A stretch of DNA of 64,000 bases from an uncultured Ectothiorhodospiraceae bacterium (GTDB taxonomy: Bacteria > Pseudomonadota > Gammaproteobacteria > UBA6429 > Thiohalophilaceae). Where the stretch lies: contig CAMYMU010000024.1 in the NCBI GenBank assembly GCA_947259575.1, forward strand, positions 1 through 64,000, read 5' to 3'. This document shows, in pieces, positions 27,772 to 36,158 of the stretch (the stretch's first letter is position 1; the number at the start of each line of letters is the position of its first letter). Made by a program: the position numbers and the translations under genes. The notes beneath the pieces are model-generated. The model did no database searches, was not told where the DNA came from, and was given only the letters and a program-made list of their open reading frames with translations.

Positions 27772-29014
27772 GATTATTCTCCTTAAAGTCATCTATTGCA
27801 TTTAACGCGCTAACGACACCATCTTCATGAAAGCCAAACCGCCAATATGCACCACAATAGTAGGTGCGCTTAGCACCATTGAGTTCAGAATGACGTTTCT
27901 GAGCGGCTACACCATCTGGTGTAAATACAGGGTGGTGATAGGTAATCTTTTTGATTATCTTGGCAGGATCGATAGCCTGGCTGTTATTCAGGGTCACACA
28001 CAATGTTGAATCAGTTGTCAGATTCTGCAAAATATTCATGTTGTATGTTAATGCGACATGATCATGCGCTTCTGGCAGGATATGATAATTCCAGGCCGCC
28101 CAGGCTAACTTACGTTTTGGTAATACGCTGTCATCGGTATGTAATACAGCTTCGTTTTCCTGGTAGGGAATAGCACCGAGTATTTGATTCTCTAAATCTG
28201 ATGCATCAGAAAGAAGCGACAAAGCTTGATCGCTATGCGTAGCAATGAAGACCTGATCAAACACCTGCTTTGTTCCATCATGCAATTGAATATCGACATA
28301 ATCAGAGTGTCGTTCGATCGATTTAACAGGGGAATTAGTATGTATTTTGTCAGCAAAAGAAGCGGTTAACTTTTTGACATATTCTCGTGAACCACCTTTA
28401 ATCACATACCATTCAGGTCGGTCGTCTACACTTAGCATACCATGATTATGGAAAAAGCGAATAAAGAAACCAGCTGGAAATTTCAACATCTGTTTAGGGT
28501 GCGAAGACCAGACTGCTGCACCCATGGGTAACAAATACTGTTCAATAAACTCTTTTGAATATTTACCTTGTTGAAGAATGTCGCCTAAGCTTTTATCGGC
28601 CTCTTCTGTATCTAAAAGCGCAACCGCATTCTTATTGAAGCGCAAGATATCGTTTATCATCCGATAGAATGAAGGCTTAAGCAGGTTAGAGCGTTGTGCG
28701 AAAAGGGAATTGAGTGAGGTACCATTGTATTCCAGGCCTGATTTCTCGTTTTTCACGCTAAAACTCATTGATGAAGGCTGAACCTCGACATCCAATTCTT
28801 TAAGTAAACGAGTAAAATGGGGATAAGTTTTATAATTAAATACTATAAACCCAGTATCGACGGCATGTGTTGACTGCTCAAGAGAAACATTATGAGTGTG
28901 TGTATGTCCACCTATATAGTTATTGGCTTCAAAAACCGTGATGTCATGACTCTTATTTAAGTGATAAGCCGCCACGTTTCCAGCAATGCCTGTTCCAATA
29001 ATTGCAATTTTCAT
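27740..29014 (-). CDS. FAD/NAD(P)-binding amine-oxidase-like flavoprotein (COG2907)
   Basis: A 424-residue flavoprotein that begins with the FAD-binding motif KIAIIGTGIAGNVAAYHL and continues with FEANNYIGGHTHT and, near residue 50, VDTGFIVFNYKTYPHF. The C-terminal YYCGAYWRFGFHEDGVVSAL closes the FAD site. COG2907 proteins are predicted oxidases or desaturases; linked to CFA-like enzymes they may act on methylated or unsaturated acyl chains, for instance in furan or branched fatty acid synthesis. That pathway is an inference from neighbours. Confidence 0.87.
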   Translation of the reverse strand: MKIAIIGTGIAGNVAAYHLNKSHDITVFEANNYIGGHTHTHNVSLEQSTHAVDTGFIVFNYKTYPHFTRLLKELDVEVQPSSMSFSVKNEKSGLEYNGTSLNSLFAQRSNLLKPSFYRMINDILRFNKNAVALLDTEEADKSLGDILQQGKYSKEFIEQYLLPMGAAVWSSHPKQMLKFPAGFFIRFFHNHGMLSVDDRPEWYVIKGGSREYVKKLTASFADKIHTNSPVKSIERHSDYVDIQLHDGTKQVFDQVFIATHSDQALSLLSDASDLENQILGAIPYQENEAVLHTDDSVLPKRKLAWAAWNYHILPEAHDHVALTYNMNILQNLTTDSTLCVTLNNSQAIDPAKIIKKITYHHPVFTPDGVAAQKRHSELNGAKRTYYCGAYWRFGFHEDGVVSALNAIDDFKENNHAHLHLRRAS

Positions 29015-29018
29015 AATT

Positions 29019-29984
29019 TCATCCTGCTATCTTAGATTCATTTTTTGAGTTACGGCATTCATCCATAACTCGTTTTGGAACGGGCCTTAAATCCCATATC
29101 AATCTACTACTTTGAAGTAGACGCAAAACATAGTATGAAATATCGATTTCCCACCAACGGAATCCCTGGCGCGCTGATCCTGGATAGTAATGATGATTGT
29201 TGTGCCAGCCTTCACCAAACGTGAGTAGAGCCAGTAGCCAGTTATTCCGGCTATCGTCACGCGTTTTGAACCGCCGTTTACCGATGGTATGGGCAAGTGA
29301 GTTGATTGTGAATGTAACGTGATACAGAACAAGTGTTGAAATAACAAAGCCCCATACAACCAATTGCAGACCACTTGTTTCCAGGGAAGGATAATAGGCA
29401 GAAAGCATTTCACCGAGACCGTAAAGTGATAGTGCGAGTAAAATAGGGATGAGTATGTCAAAACGGTCAATAAATCTTAGTTCTGGGTATTTAGCAAAGT
29501 CAGAAATTCGATCTAATCGAGTAGCAAAATTATGCTTTGACAAAAACCATCCCATATGACTCCAAACAAAACCATGCAGACGAGGAGAGTGCTCATCGTT
29601 TTCCTTGTCGGCATTTACATGGTGTGCACGATGATGGGCTGCCCACCATAAAGGGCCTCTTTGTGCAGAGCTTGCGCCAATTACTGCAAAAATAAATTGA
29701 ACGGCGCGAGATGTTTTGAATGCCTTATGTGAAAAATAACGGTGATAAAAGCCTGTAATTGCAAACATTCTGATCATATAAAGTGCGACTGCAATTATAA
29801 CGGCAATCGGGCTGACACCAACTAAAAATACAAACATTACCGAAAGGTGTAGCAGAATAAATGGTATAGTCCGTGTCCAGTCGATTGACTTCTTAAACGT
29901 GGTATCCTTGATGTCGTTTGCTGCATAACTGTCAAACCAACGGATCAGCGAGTAGAAAAAAGATTTAGCTGTTAAAGATGTCAT
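29019..29984 (-). CDS. Acyl-CoA/acyl-lipid delta-9 type desaturase
   Basis: A 321-residue membrane desaturase of the OLE1/DesA type with three histidine boxes: HRYFSH near residue 76, HRAHH near residue 117, and HNNHHYYP near residue 255. About four hydrophobic helices flank the boxes. It would supply the cis double bond that the CFA-like methyltransferases in the same operon need. It lies 4 bp before the flavoprotein gene and 12 bp after the lipocalin gene. Confidence 0.92.
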   Translation of the reverse strand: MTSLTAKSFFYSLIRWFDSYAANDIKDTTFKKSIDWTRTIPFILLHLSVMFVFLVGVSPIAVIIAVALYMIRMFAITGFYHRYFSHKAFKTSRAVQFIFAVIGASSAQRGPLWWAAHHRAHHVNADKENDEHSPRLHGFVWSHMGWFLSKHNFATRLDRISDFAKYPELRFIDRFDILIPILLALSLYGLGEMLSAYYPSLETSGLQLVVWGFVISTLVLYHVTFTINSLAHTIGKRRFKTRDDSRNNWLLALLTFGEGWHNNHHYYPGSARQGFRWWEIDISYYVLRLLQSSRLIWDLRPVPKRVMDECRNSKNESKIAG

Positions 29985-29996
29985 AGTTATATCCTA

Positions 29997-30515
29997 TTAC
30001 CAACTTTGAGGTACTTTTTTAAGCTCGTTAATGTCGTATCCTTCCTGCTCAATGATTTGGACCATTTTTTCGTATTCTTTTTCAGGAACAGTCGGATTTC
30101 GTGCCATAATCCATACATAATCACGTTTTATGCGACCAATGATGGTGTGGTTGTAATCTTCATCCAGATATAAAATCCGGTAATCAGACTTGATAGGCCA
30201 GATGAACTGCATACCCCAGACAGCATTCGATTCTTTGTCGTATATGTAACCAGTAGGGTGGTATTCTTTTTTCTCACCAGTAAAACTGTCCTGGTAAAAA
30301 CTGAATGTTGTTGCGATTGAACCATCTTCATTGAGTTTGTATGTCTCGATGGCATTGTGTGCGCCTTCCTCGATAAACGTAGGTATATTCGCAATCACAT
30401 ACCAGTCACCCATGAAGCGATTGATATCAACGTTTTTTTCGCTACGGATGGGTGGATATGAGCTGCATCCGACTAGAAACAAAAATGGAATAAATGTCAG
30501 ACATGCGCGTTTCAT
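29997..30515 (-). CDS. blc: Lipocalin lipoprotein, Blc-like
   Basis: A 172-residue outer-membrane lipocalin. The lipobox is FLVGC after a short signal peptide (MKRACLTFIPFLFLVGC), and the first lipocalin motif is FMGDWYVIANIP. A longer reading frame runs upstream to 30626, but ATG 30515 gives the signal peptide and has AAGGTG just before it. Bacterial lipocalins bind fatty acids or lysophospholipids and help membrane repair. Placement in an operon of lipid-modifying genes fits. Confidence 0.9.
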   Translation of the reverse strand: MKRACLTFIPFLFLVGCSSYPPIRSEKNVDINRFMGDWYVIANIPTFIEEGAHNAIETYKLNEDGSIATTFSFYQDSFTGEKKEYHPTGYIYDKESNAVWGMQFIWPIKSDYRILYLDEDYNHTIIGRIKRDYVWIMARNPTVPEKEYEKMVQIIEQEGYDINELKKVPQSW

Positions 30516-30525
30516 CTTTATCACC

Positions 30526-31167
30526 TTATTGAATCTTGTAACGCAGCACAGAGCCGCTATTTGTGGTTGAATTGAGTGCCAGCCACTCATTATTCTTCGA
30601 ATACCAGAGGTCAATGATAAAATCATCGGTAGTCAGGCGATAATGAGTGGTGGGTGTGAGCTTCCTGCGAACCATGATCATTTCTTCGCCAAGGTTTTCC
30701 ACAGTAACAGGTGTGATTTCACCCGTTTGTGAGTTCAATAAGTGCTGGCTGCTTAAAAACGTCGGGTCCCAATATGCAAATGTTTTAATACAGCCTTCTG
30801 TGCTGTGTTGTCCTGTAGGCGTTTTGATATAAAAATTATCGCTTACATACTCAGCCTGTACGTAAAGTTCGTCTCCGTTGTTACTGGTTTTTGATCTAAC
30901 AGACTGTAAGCACTGGCCATCCCACACTTCATAATTTGTATGTCGGTAACTGTATGCATTGATGAACAGAAAATAAACATCGAACTCGGCATTTACTGTT
31001 ACATGGGTTTTATTATTGTAAGAAGCAACTTTAAATGTGTGCTCACCGATTTCTTGTTCATCCAGATATACCTTAAACTTCCAGCTCTGATTCGCATGCG
31101 CAAATGTGCTAGCGGTTAAAAATATTAACGCGATGCTCAACCTACAAGTTAATTTTTTAATCAACAT
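30526..31167 (-). CDS. Exported protein of the DUF6134 type
   Basis: A 213-residue protein with a signal peptide ending near STFAHA-NQ. The mature part is rich in beta-strand patterns (WKFKVYLDEQEIGEHTFKV) and has two cysteines that could form a disulfide (CLQSVRSK and EGCIKTF). The family has no known function but recurs in photolyase/CFA operons. It overlaps the DUF1295 gene by one base and precedes the lipocalin by 10 bp. Confidence 0.75.
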   Translation of the reverse strand: MLIKKLTCRLSIALIFLTASTFAHANQSWKFKVYLDEQEIGEHTFKVASYNNKTHVTVNAEFDVYFLFINAYSYRHTNYEVWDGQCLQSVRSKTSNNGDELYVQAEYVSDNFYIKTPTGQHSTEGCIKTFAYWDPTFLSSQHLLNSQTGEITPVTVENLGEEMIMVRRKLTPTTHYRLTTDDFIIDLWYSKNNEWLALNSTTNSGSVLRYKIQ

Positions 31168-31997
31168 TATGCATGCTCCTCTCTAAGCTTTTCTTGGTGC
31201 TTCACAGAGCCGGGAATAAATGCATTTGTTCGCTTAACGTAGTCTTCGTACTCAGGTCGACGCTTAGTAATCGTTTCTTCGAGCATCACAACACCAGAAA
31301 ACTTGAGTAATAGCCATGTCATGATCAGAGGCGAAATGATACTCCACCAGGCACCCATTGATAATGCAATCAAGTAAAAGCCCCACCAGATAACGCATTC
31401 ACCAAAATAGTTAGGGTGGCGGCTGTACTTCCACAATCCTTTGTCCATCACCTTGCGGTGATTAGAAGGGTTGCTCTTAAAACGGGCTAATTGATAATCA
31501 GCAACAGTCTCGAAAAACATGCCGACAATCCAGAGCATGATGCCTAACGTTAATAACGTGGTGGTAAGAAGATTCTGTTCGAAGCCAAGTGTAATAGCGC
31601 CAAGCAGCGGCAAGCTAATGATCCATGCTAGTACTGCTTGAAATAGAAAAATGATAAACAGACTCTTGAAAGCAAAGTTTGGACTATATTTCTTACGTAT
31701 CTCAACATAGCGATGATCTTCAGGTTCACCCCAGTTTCGCCAGGTTAAATGAATCGAAAGACGCAACGCCCAAACCAGGACAAGGACTAGAATAGCTATA
31801 TTTATAAAGCCAAAGTCATTGGCGGCTAACAAATAAACCAATGCTGCAGCCACGAACATAATTGACCAGGTACTATCGACAATGCTGACATCTTTGAGGC
31901 GTAGACTTAGCAGCCATGTCGCGACAGCCAGGATAGCTATCGCAGCCAGGCCTTCAAAGTAGACGGACCAATGACTAAAATCGATTATCCCTTGCAT
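31167..31997 (-). CDS. DUF1295 membrane protein, steroid 5-alpha-reductase-like
   Basis: A 276-residue polytopic membrane protein. The C-terminal GLWKYSRHPNYFGECVIWWGFYLIAL segment is the hallmark of the DUF1295/5-alpha-reductase/isoprenylcysteine methyltransferase superfamily, where it forms part of the NADPH or SAM site. Likely substrate is a lipid. It overlaps the DUF2878 gene by 13 bp, so translation is probably coupled. Confidence 0.87.
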   Translation of the reverse strand: MQGIIDFSHWSVYFEGLAAIAILAVATWLLSLRLKDVSIVDSTWSIMFVAAALVYLLAANDFGFINIAILVLVLVWALRLSIHLTWRNWGEPEDHRYVEIRKKYSPNFAFKSLFIIFLFQAVLAWIISLPLLGAITLGFEQNLLTTTLLTLGIMLWIVGMFFETVADYQLARFKSNPSNHRKVMDKGLWKYSRHPNYFGECVIWWGFYLIALSMGAWWSIISPLIMTWLLLKFSGVVMLEETITKRRPEYEDYVKRTNAFIPGSVKHQEKLREEHA

Positions 31998-32533
31998 GGT
32001 ATTTTCCTCTGTGTATTCTTATCAAGATTACTTGTGTATCGAGACAGTATTAATAGCAGTGGAGTTATCACACCCCAACCAATGGCTAAGGCAATGAGCC
32101 CACTTTGCTGATCGATAAACTGAAGTGCGCCAAGCTTACTGCCTGCCAGATAGGCCATCGGTCCACCAACTAAACCAAAAATAATTGCGTAGAATAGCTT
32201 TTTGTTTAGCCACTTTAGCGAAACGTTGAGTGTGGTAGTAAATAGCCCCCACATGATGACAATCCAGTAAGGAGCGGTACCTGGGAATAATTGGCCTGAT
32301 GAATAGCTGATCCAGTTTTGATAGACCAGCAATGAATCCCAGAAAAATCCAATTAGCATGACAATCAAGATTAACAACAATTCACGCGGCCATAGCTCAG
32401 TAGTGAATAAATGATATGCAATCACTAGAATTGCAATCAAACTACCAACCATTGGATAGTTGTATGCACCACCAAGTACACACGCAAACCAACCGAGCTG
32501 GAAAAGTAAAATGTTAGTTAGGATTCTAGGCAT
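31985..32533 (-). CDS. DUF2878 membrane protein
   Basis: A 182-residue inner-membrane protein with about six hydrophobic stretches, starting MPRILTNILLFQLGWFACVLGG. The central WIVIMWGLFTTTLNVSLKWLNKK segment is typical of DUF2878. Start at ATG 32533 is chosen, because the longer open frame to 32608 would run into the coding end of the methyltransferase gene. Function unknown; the family co-occurs with DUF1295, CFA-like and photolyase genes. Confidence 0.8.
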   Translation of the reverse strand: MPRILTNILLFQLGWFACVLGGAYNYPMVGSLIAILVIAYHLFTTELWPRELLLILIVMLIGFFWDSLLVYQNWISYSSGQLFPGTAPYWIVIMWGLFTTTLNVSLKWLNKKLFYAIIFGLVGGPMAYLAGSKLGALQFIDQQSGLIALAIGWGVITPLLLILSRYTSNLDKNTQRKIPCKG

Positions 32534-32543
32534 TAGTAGTGGC

Positions 32544-33596
32544 TCACTTAGCAGGTTTTTCAAACAGGTAATGACTGACCCACCACTGCTGTCCATTGTC
32601 ATAACCAAACAATTCAGCGCATGCCATGAAAAAGATCCGCCAGCGTGACCACCACTTTTTGGTATTTACCTCGCCATAGATATCATTAAATACTGGCGTT
32701 AATTCAGTTTGGTGCATATCCATTCTTTCAAGCCATGCATTTGCCGTCTTCTCATAGTGTGTGCCATCCCATCTCCAGCGCCGTACAATTTTGAGATCAT
32801 TCTGGAACGTCAGAGGTAGATCATCGCTGGGCATCATTCCACCAGAGAAAAAGTAACGACTCATCCAGTCGCTTGGTCCGTTGTCTTCAAAAGCATAGCT
32901 CGCAGTACGATGCACAAAAATATGCTTAAAAAACTTACCACCTGGCTTGAGCCAGTTAGAAACACGCTTATATAGCTCAGGCCAGTTACGCATGTGTTCA
33001 AACATCTCAACTGAAACGACACGATCAAAATGGTTATGATCGATATCGAAATTATTCATGTCACAGGTGATAATTGAAATATTCTCTAGTCCTGATGCTC
33101 GAGCGTTATTCTCAATATGCTCTCGTTGTGAGTTTGAATTAGAAACGGCTGTAATCTTACTGTTTGGATAGTGTTTGGCCATCCACAGAGTTAGAGAACC
33201 CCAGCCACAACCCAGCTCCAGGATTTCCTGCCCATCTACCAGGTCAGCGTGGAGACAAGTTTTATGCAATGCGGCTGTTTCTGCATCAGCCAGGGTTGTT
33301 ACATTCTCTGGCCAATAAGCAGAGCTGTATTTTAGATTAGGTCCTAGTGACATCAGATAGAATTCTGCAGGGACTTCGTAATGTTGTTCGTTTGCCTTCT
33401 CTGGCACTAATGCAATCGGTGCTGTACGCATATGCTCAATAAATTCTTGTCGTAACTCATCCATTTTTTCAACGTCATAGGCATTAATCTCTTTTAAACG
33501 TTGTTTTGTTAAGAATCGTATACCTCTTCGAATCACTGCATCAGGCACAAGACCCTGTTCGGTTAAGTCGAAAGCAAGTTGACCTGCTGAATTCAT
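32544..33596 (-). CDS. Second CFA-like SAM methyltransferase
   Basis: A 350-residue class I methyltransferase. The SAM site is ILELGCGWGSLTLWMAKHYP near residue 120, followed by VVSVEMFEHMRNWPELY near 190 and a GGMMPSDDLPL segment near 255. It is a divergent CFA/coclaurine-N-methyltransferase relative, distinct from the enzyme at the other end of this operon. Plausible substrates are unsaturated acyl chains of phospholipids. Directly after the MerR regulator (22 bp), it is the first structural gene of the operon. Confidence 0.85.
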   Translation of the reverse strand: MNSAGQLAFDLTEQGLVPDAVIRRGIRFLTKQRLKEINAYDVEKMDELRQEFIEHMRTAPIALVPEKANEQHYEVPAEFYLMSLGPNLKYSSAYWPENVTTLADAETAALHKTCLHADLVDGQEILELGCGWGSLTLWMAKHYPNSKITAVSNSNSQREHIENNARASGLENISIITCDMNNFDIDHNHFDRVVSVEMFEHMRNWPELYKRVSNWLKPGGKFFKHIFVHRTASYAFEDNGPSDWMSRYFFSGGMMPSDDLPLTFQNDLKIVRRWRWDGTHYEKTANAWLERMDMHQTELTPVFNDIYGEVNTKKWWSRWRIFFMACAELFGYDNGQQWWVSHYLFEKPAK

Positions 33597-33618
33597 AATA
33601 TTTCTCCTGGATTATTGT

Positions 33619-34527
33619 TTATTGCTCGACAGGCAATATTTGATGGATATTGTGCATCCCGACTATCAGGTCATGACCTAAAACATGTGCGCCTGAGGAT
33701 TCAATCTCATCACTCAGGTGCTCAGAGGTTTTGCCTCCAACCCAGACGGGAACGTTGGTGTCTTCAATAAGTTTTTTTAACTGGGTGTGTAATTTTTCCT
33801 CATCGATACCGACTGAGCTTGATAAAACCACACCGTCACTATTGCTACGATGTACAACTTCAGCCAGTTGCTCTATTGGCATGTCCGCGCCCAGTAAAAT
33901 GATGCGGTATCCACGTGCATGGGCAGCAAGTGAAAATAGCAGTAAACCAAATTCATGTTGTTCACCGGGTAAACAGGCAGCAATCAGACGCGGTCCACGA
34001 TTTTTCTGGTTTTGATGGTGGAATCGGGCACCTAACTTATTTCGCATGAATACACTGAAGAAGTGTTCTTCAGCAATACCTGTGCTTACGTGCATCCATC
34101 TTTGCCCCAGCTTTTCAAGCAGGGGGAGCAGTAACTGCTTGGTGACAACGTCAACAGGGTAAAGTGACATCGCTTCGTTATAAGTTGCCTCTAAAACAGC
34201 TTCATCGAAGTTGTTTACACCCCGCAACATGTCTTCCTGGTACTGAGTCCAGTGGGAACTGCCATCCAGGTCCTTTTCTTGCTTATCGCTGGCAATTTTC
34301 AGGGCTTCTTTGACACGACTGATAGCAATTCCTTCATCAATCAGTTGCAGAATGAGTTTGATGCGCTCAACGTCCTCATCACTGTAGAGGCGATGTCCCG
34401 ATTCCGTCCGATTCGGCTTTATAAGACCATATCGTCTTTCCCAGGCGCGCAAGGTCACGGGGTTGACGCCTGTCATTGTCGAAACGGCACTGATTGGAAA
34501 GAGACCTTGTGGCTGTTCTGAGAGCAT
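33619..34527 (-). CDS. CarH/LitR-type B12-dependent light-sensing MerR regulator
   Basis: A 302-residue protein. Residues 10-80 are a MerR helix-turn-helix (TLRAWERRYGLIKPNRTESGHRLYS). A helical bundle follows with the CarH light-sensing motif W144-x9-E154-H155, and then a cobalamin domain with E189-x-H191-x2-G194 (H191 is the expected lower cobalt ligand). In CarH-type regulators, adenosylcobalamin in the dark builds a DNA-binding tetramer and light breaks it, relieving repression. It heads the 12-gene minus-strand operon and is divergent from photolyase. Operator-like repeats cover its own promoter. Confidence 0.93.
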   Translation of the reverse strand: MLSEQPQGLFPISAVSTMTGVNPVTLRAWERRYGLIKPNRTESGHRLYSDEDVERIKLILQLIDEGIAISRVKEALKIASDKQEKDLDGSSHWTQYQEDMLRGVNNFDEAVLEATYNEAMSLYPVDVVTKQLLLPLLEKLGQRWMHVSTGIAEEHFFSVFMRNKLGARFHHQNQKNRGPRLIAACLPGEQHEFGLLLFSLAAHARGYRIILLGADMPIEQLAEVVHRSNSDGVVLSSSVGIDEEKLHTQLKKLIEDTNVPVWVGGKTSEHLSDEIESSGAHVLGHDLIVGMHNIHQILPVEQ

Positions 34528-34535
34528 ATTTCACC

Positions 34536-34566
34536 TTATACAAAAGTTATACAAACTATAGACAAA
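34536..34566. promoter_or_regulatory. CarH-type operator: three 11-bp-spaced nTnTACAn repeats
   Basis: TTATACAAA at 34536 and again at 34547, then ATAGACAAA at 34558, give a period of exactly 11 bp. The first two match the CarH half-site nTnTACAn fully; the third has one mismatch. CarH tetramers bind head-to-tail 11-bp direct repeats in this way. The array overlaps the -10 box and start region of the merR promoter, just before the coding start at 34527. Confidence 0.8.
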
Positions 34567-34584
34567 ACCGATCATTCTTGTCAA
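34555..34584 (-). promoter_or_regulatory. Sigma-70 promoter of the merR-led operon
   Basis: On the minus strand, -35 TTGACA (34584-34579, perfect) and -10 TATAGT (34560-34555, five of six) with an 18-bp spacer. The transcription start would fall about 20 bases before the merR ATG. The CarH-type repeats at 34536-34566 overlap the -10 and start site. Confidence 0.75.
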
Positions 34585-34633
34585 GAATTATGCTAGAATT
34601 GTTTAAAGCGTATATAAAACAATGTATTAGGGG

Positions 34634-34662
34634 TTGTACGAAGCTATACTAAACATGTACAA
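34634..34662. promoter_or_regulatory. Second CarH-like repeat set in front of photolyase
   Basis: Half-sites TTGTACGA (34634), CTATACTA (34644) and ATGTACAA (34655) match nTnTACAn with one, one and zero mismatches. Spacing is 10 and 11 bp, less regular than the merR-side array. A -10-like TATACT lies within (34645-34650). The photolyase ATG is at 34677. Likely light control of photolyase by the same regulator. Confidence 0.55.
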
Positions 34663-34676
34663 ATAGAGATAAGCAT

Positions 34677-36074
34677 ATGAAAAGCAAGCAGAAACAACAA
34701 CAATCAACAGCAACGACGCTGCTCTGGTTCAGACGTGATTTTCGCCTGGTAAATAATCCAGCATTCAGTTTTGCCATTAGTCAGGGCGGACCGGTGTTAG
34801 CTATATATATAGAGAACACAGGGCCTGATCTGTCCTGGCGACCCGGTGCGGCTTCACGCTGGTGGTGCCACCACAGTTTAATGGCGTTATCAGACAAGCT
34901 TGCTGAGCAGGGTGTTGAGCTTAAATACTTTCACGGTGACCCAGGCAAACTCATTCCTTCAATCATGCATGAATCCGGTGCAACCACGATTTGCTGGAAT
35001 CGGTTATATGAACCCGAGGAATTGAAACTCGATCAATCAATCGAACGATCGCTCGATGAGCTTGCCGTACACAAGTTTGATAGTCATCTACTGTTTCCAC
35101 CAGGTACGCTTCTTAACCAACAAGACCAGGCTTATCGTGTGTTCACACCATTCTGGAAGAAGGCAAGAGTGAAGCTGGATTTCGAAGGGGTTAATCCAGT
35201 GATTAGAAAACAGCGTAAAAAAATAACAGGCTATAACAAAAAACTGCTCGAAGAATGTAGTTTGGGTGAGTTGGCTTTACTAGATAAAAACAATTGGCAT
35301 ACAAAATTAAACCAGCACTGGGTACCCGGTGAGGATGCGGCATTAAAAACAGCCAAGCGGTTTATTAAAAATAAGATAGAGACGTATGATACGCAACGTG
35401 ACATTCCTTCAGTTCAGGGAACAAGTAAATTATCACCGCACCTTCACTTTGGCGAAATAACGACAACACAACTGGTTTATTCACTGCTGAGAGAGGACTG
35501 GCCCGGCACACATTTGTCTTCGGTTGAGCGGTTTTTAACTGAACTAGGCTGGCGTGAATTTTCAACTCACATCTTGTGGCATTTCCCACATACCGTTAGC
35601 AAACCTATGAATGACAAATTTTTGAATTTCTGGCCAAAAAAAGTTAACCAAAAGTATCTAAATGCATGGAAAACAGGAATGACAGGTATTCCAATTGTTG
35701 ACGCAGGTATGCGTGAGCTATGGGAAACGGGGAGCATGCATAATCGAGTAAGAATGATAGTGGCGTCTTTTTTAACCAAGAATTTAGGGATTCACTGGTT
35801 GCACGGTGCAAAATGGTTTTGGGATACGCTTGTTGATGCTGATCTAGCTAGCAACACGTTAGGCTGGCAGTGGGTAGCAGGTTGTGGTGTCGATGCAGCA
35901 CCATATTATCGAATTTTTAATCCGTATACTCAGGCTGACAGGTTTGATAAAGAACAAAAATATATCCAGAAATGGGCTATCGAGTCAGGTAAACATGGAT
36001 TAACACCGATTATAGATATTAAAGCTAGCCGTCAGTTGGCCCTGGAAAGATATAAAAAATCCAACAGGTCTTAA
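34677..36074 (+). CDS. phrB: Deoxyribodipyrimidine photolyase (class I CPD photolyase)
   Basis: A 465-residue FAD photolyase that repairs UV-made pyrimidine dimers using blue light. Near the start TLLWFRRDFRLVNNPA marks the antenna-binding domain. The FAD/DNA domain has LTELGWREFSTHILWHFP near residue 285, TGIPIVDAGMREL near 340 and NTLGWQWVAGCGVDAAPYYRIFNP near 395. It is divergent from the B12 light regulator, a classical arrangement that makes repair light-inducible. Low-level similarity to cryptochromes is expected, but the full photolyase motif set favours repair. Confidence 0.95.
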   Translation: MKSKQKQQQSTATTLLWFRRDFRLVNNPAFSFAISQGGPVLAIYIENTGPDLSWRPGAASRWWCHHSLMALSDKLAEQGVELKYFHGDPGKLIPSIMHESGATTICWNRLYEPEELKLDQSIERSLDELAVHKFDSHLLFPPGTLLNQQDQAYRVFTPFWKKARVKLDFEGVNPVIRKQRKKITGYNKKLLEECSLGELALLDKNNWHTKLNQHWVPGEDAALKTAKRFIKNKIETYDTQRDIPSVQGTSKLSPHLHFGEITTTQLVYSLLREDWPGTHLSSVERFLTELGWREFSTHILWHFPHTVSKPMNDKFLNFWPKKVNQKYLNAWKTGMTGIPIVDAGMRELWETGSMHNRVRMIVASFLTKNLGIHWLHGAKWFWDTLVDADLASNTLGWQWVAGCGVDAAPYYRIFNPYTQADRFDKEQKYIQKWAIESGKHGLTPIIDIKASRQLALERYKKSNRS

Positions 36075-36158
36075 AACATAAAAAATTACCGTAGAAGCCA
36101 AATCACACAAGTATGATACATACCTTGGATAAAAGAAGAAATAGTACCCACGTGCATG

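Noticed and set aside
30516-30626. Upstream extension of the lipocalin gene
   Set aside because: It overlaps the coding end of the DUF6134 gene and would hide the lipoprotein signal sequence that starts at 30515.
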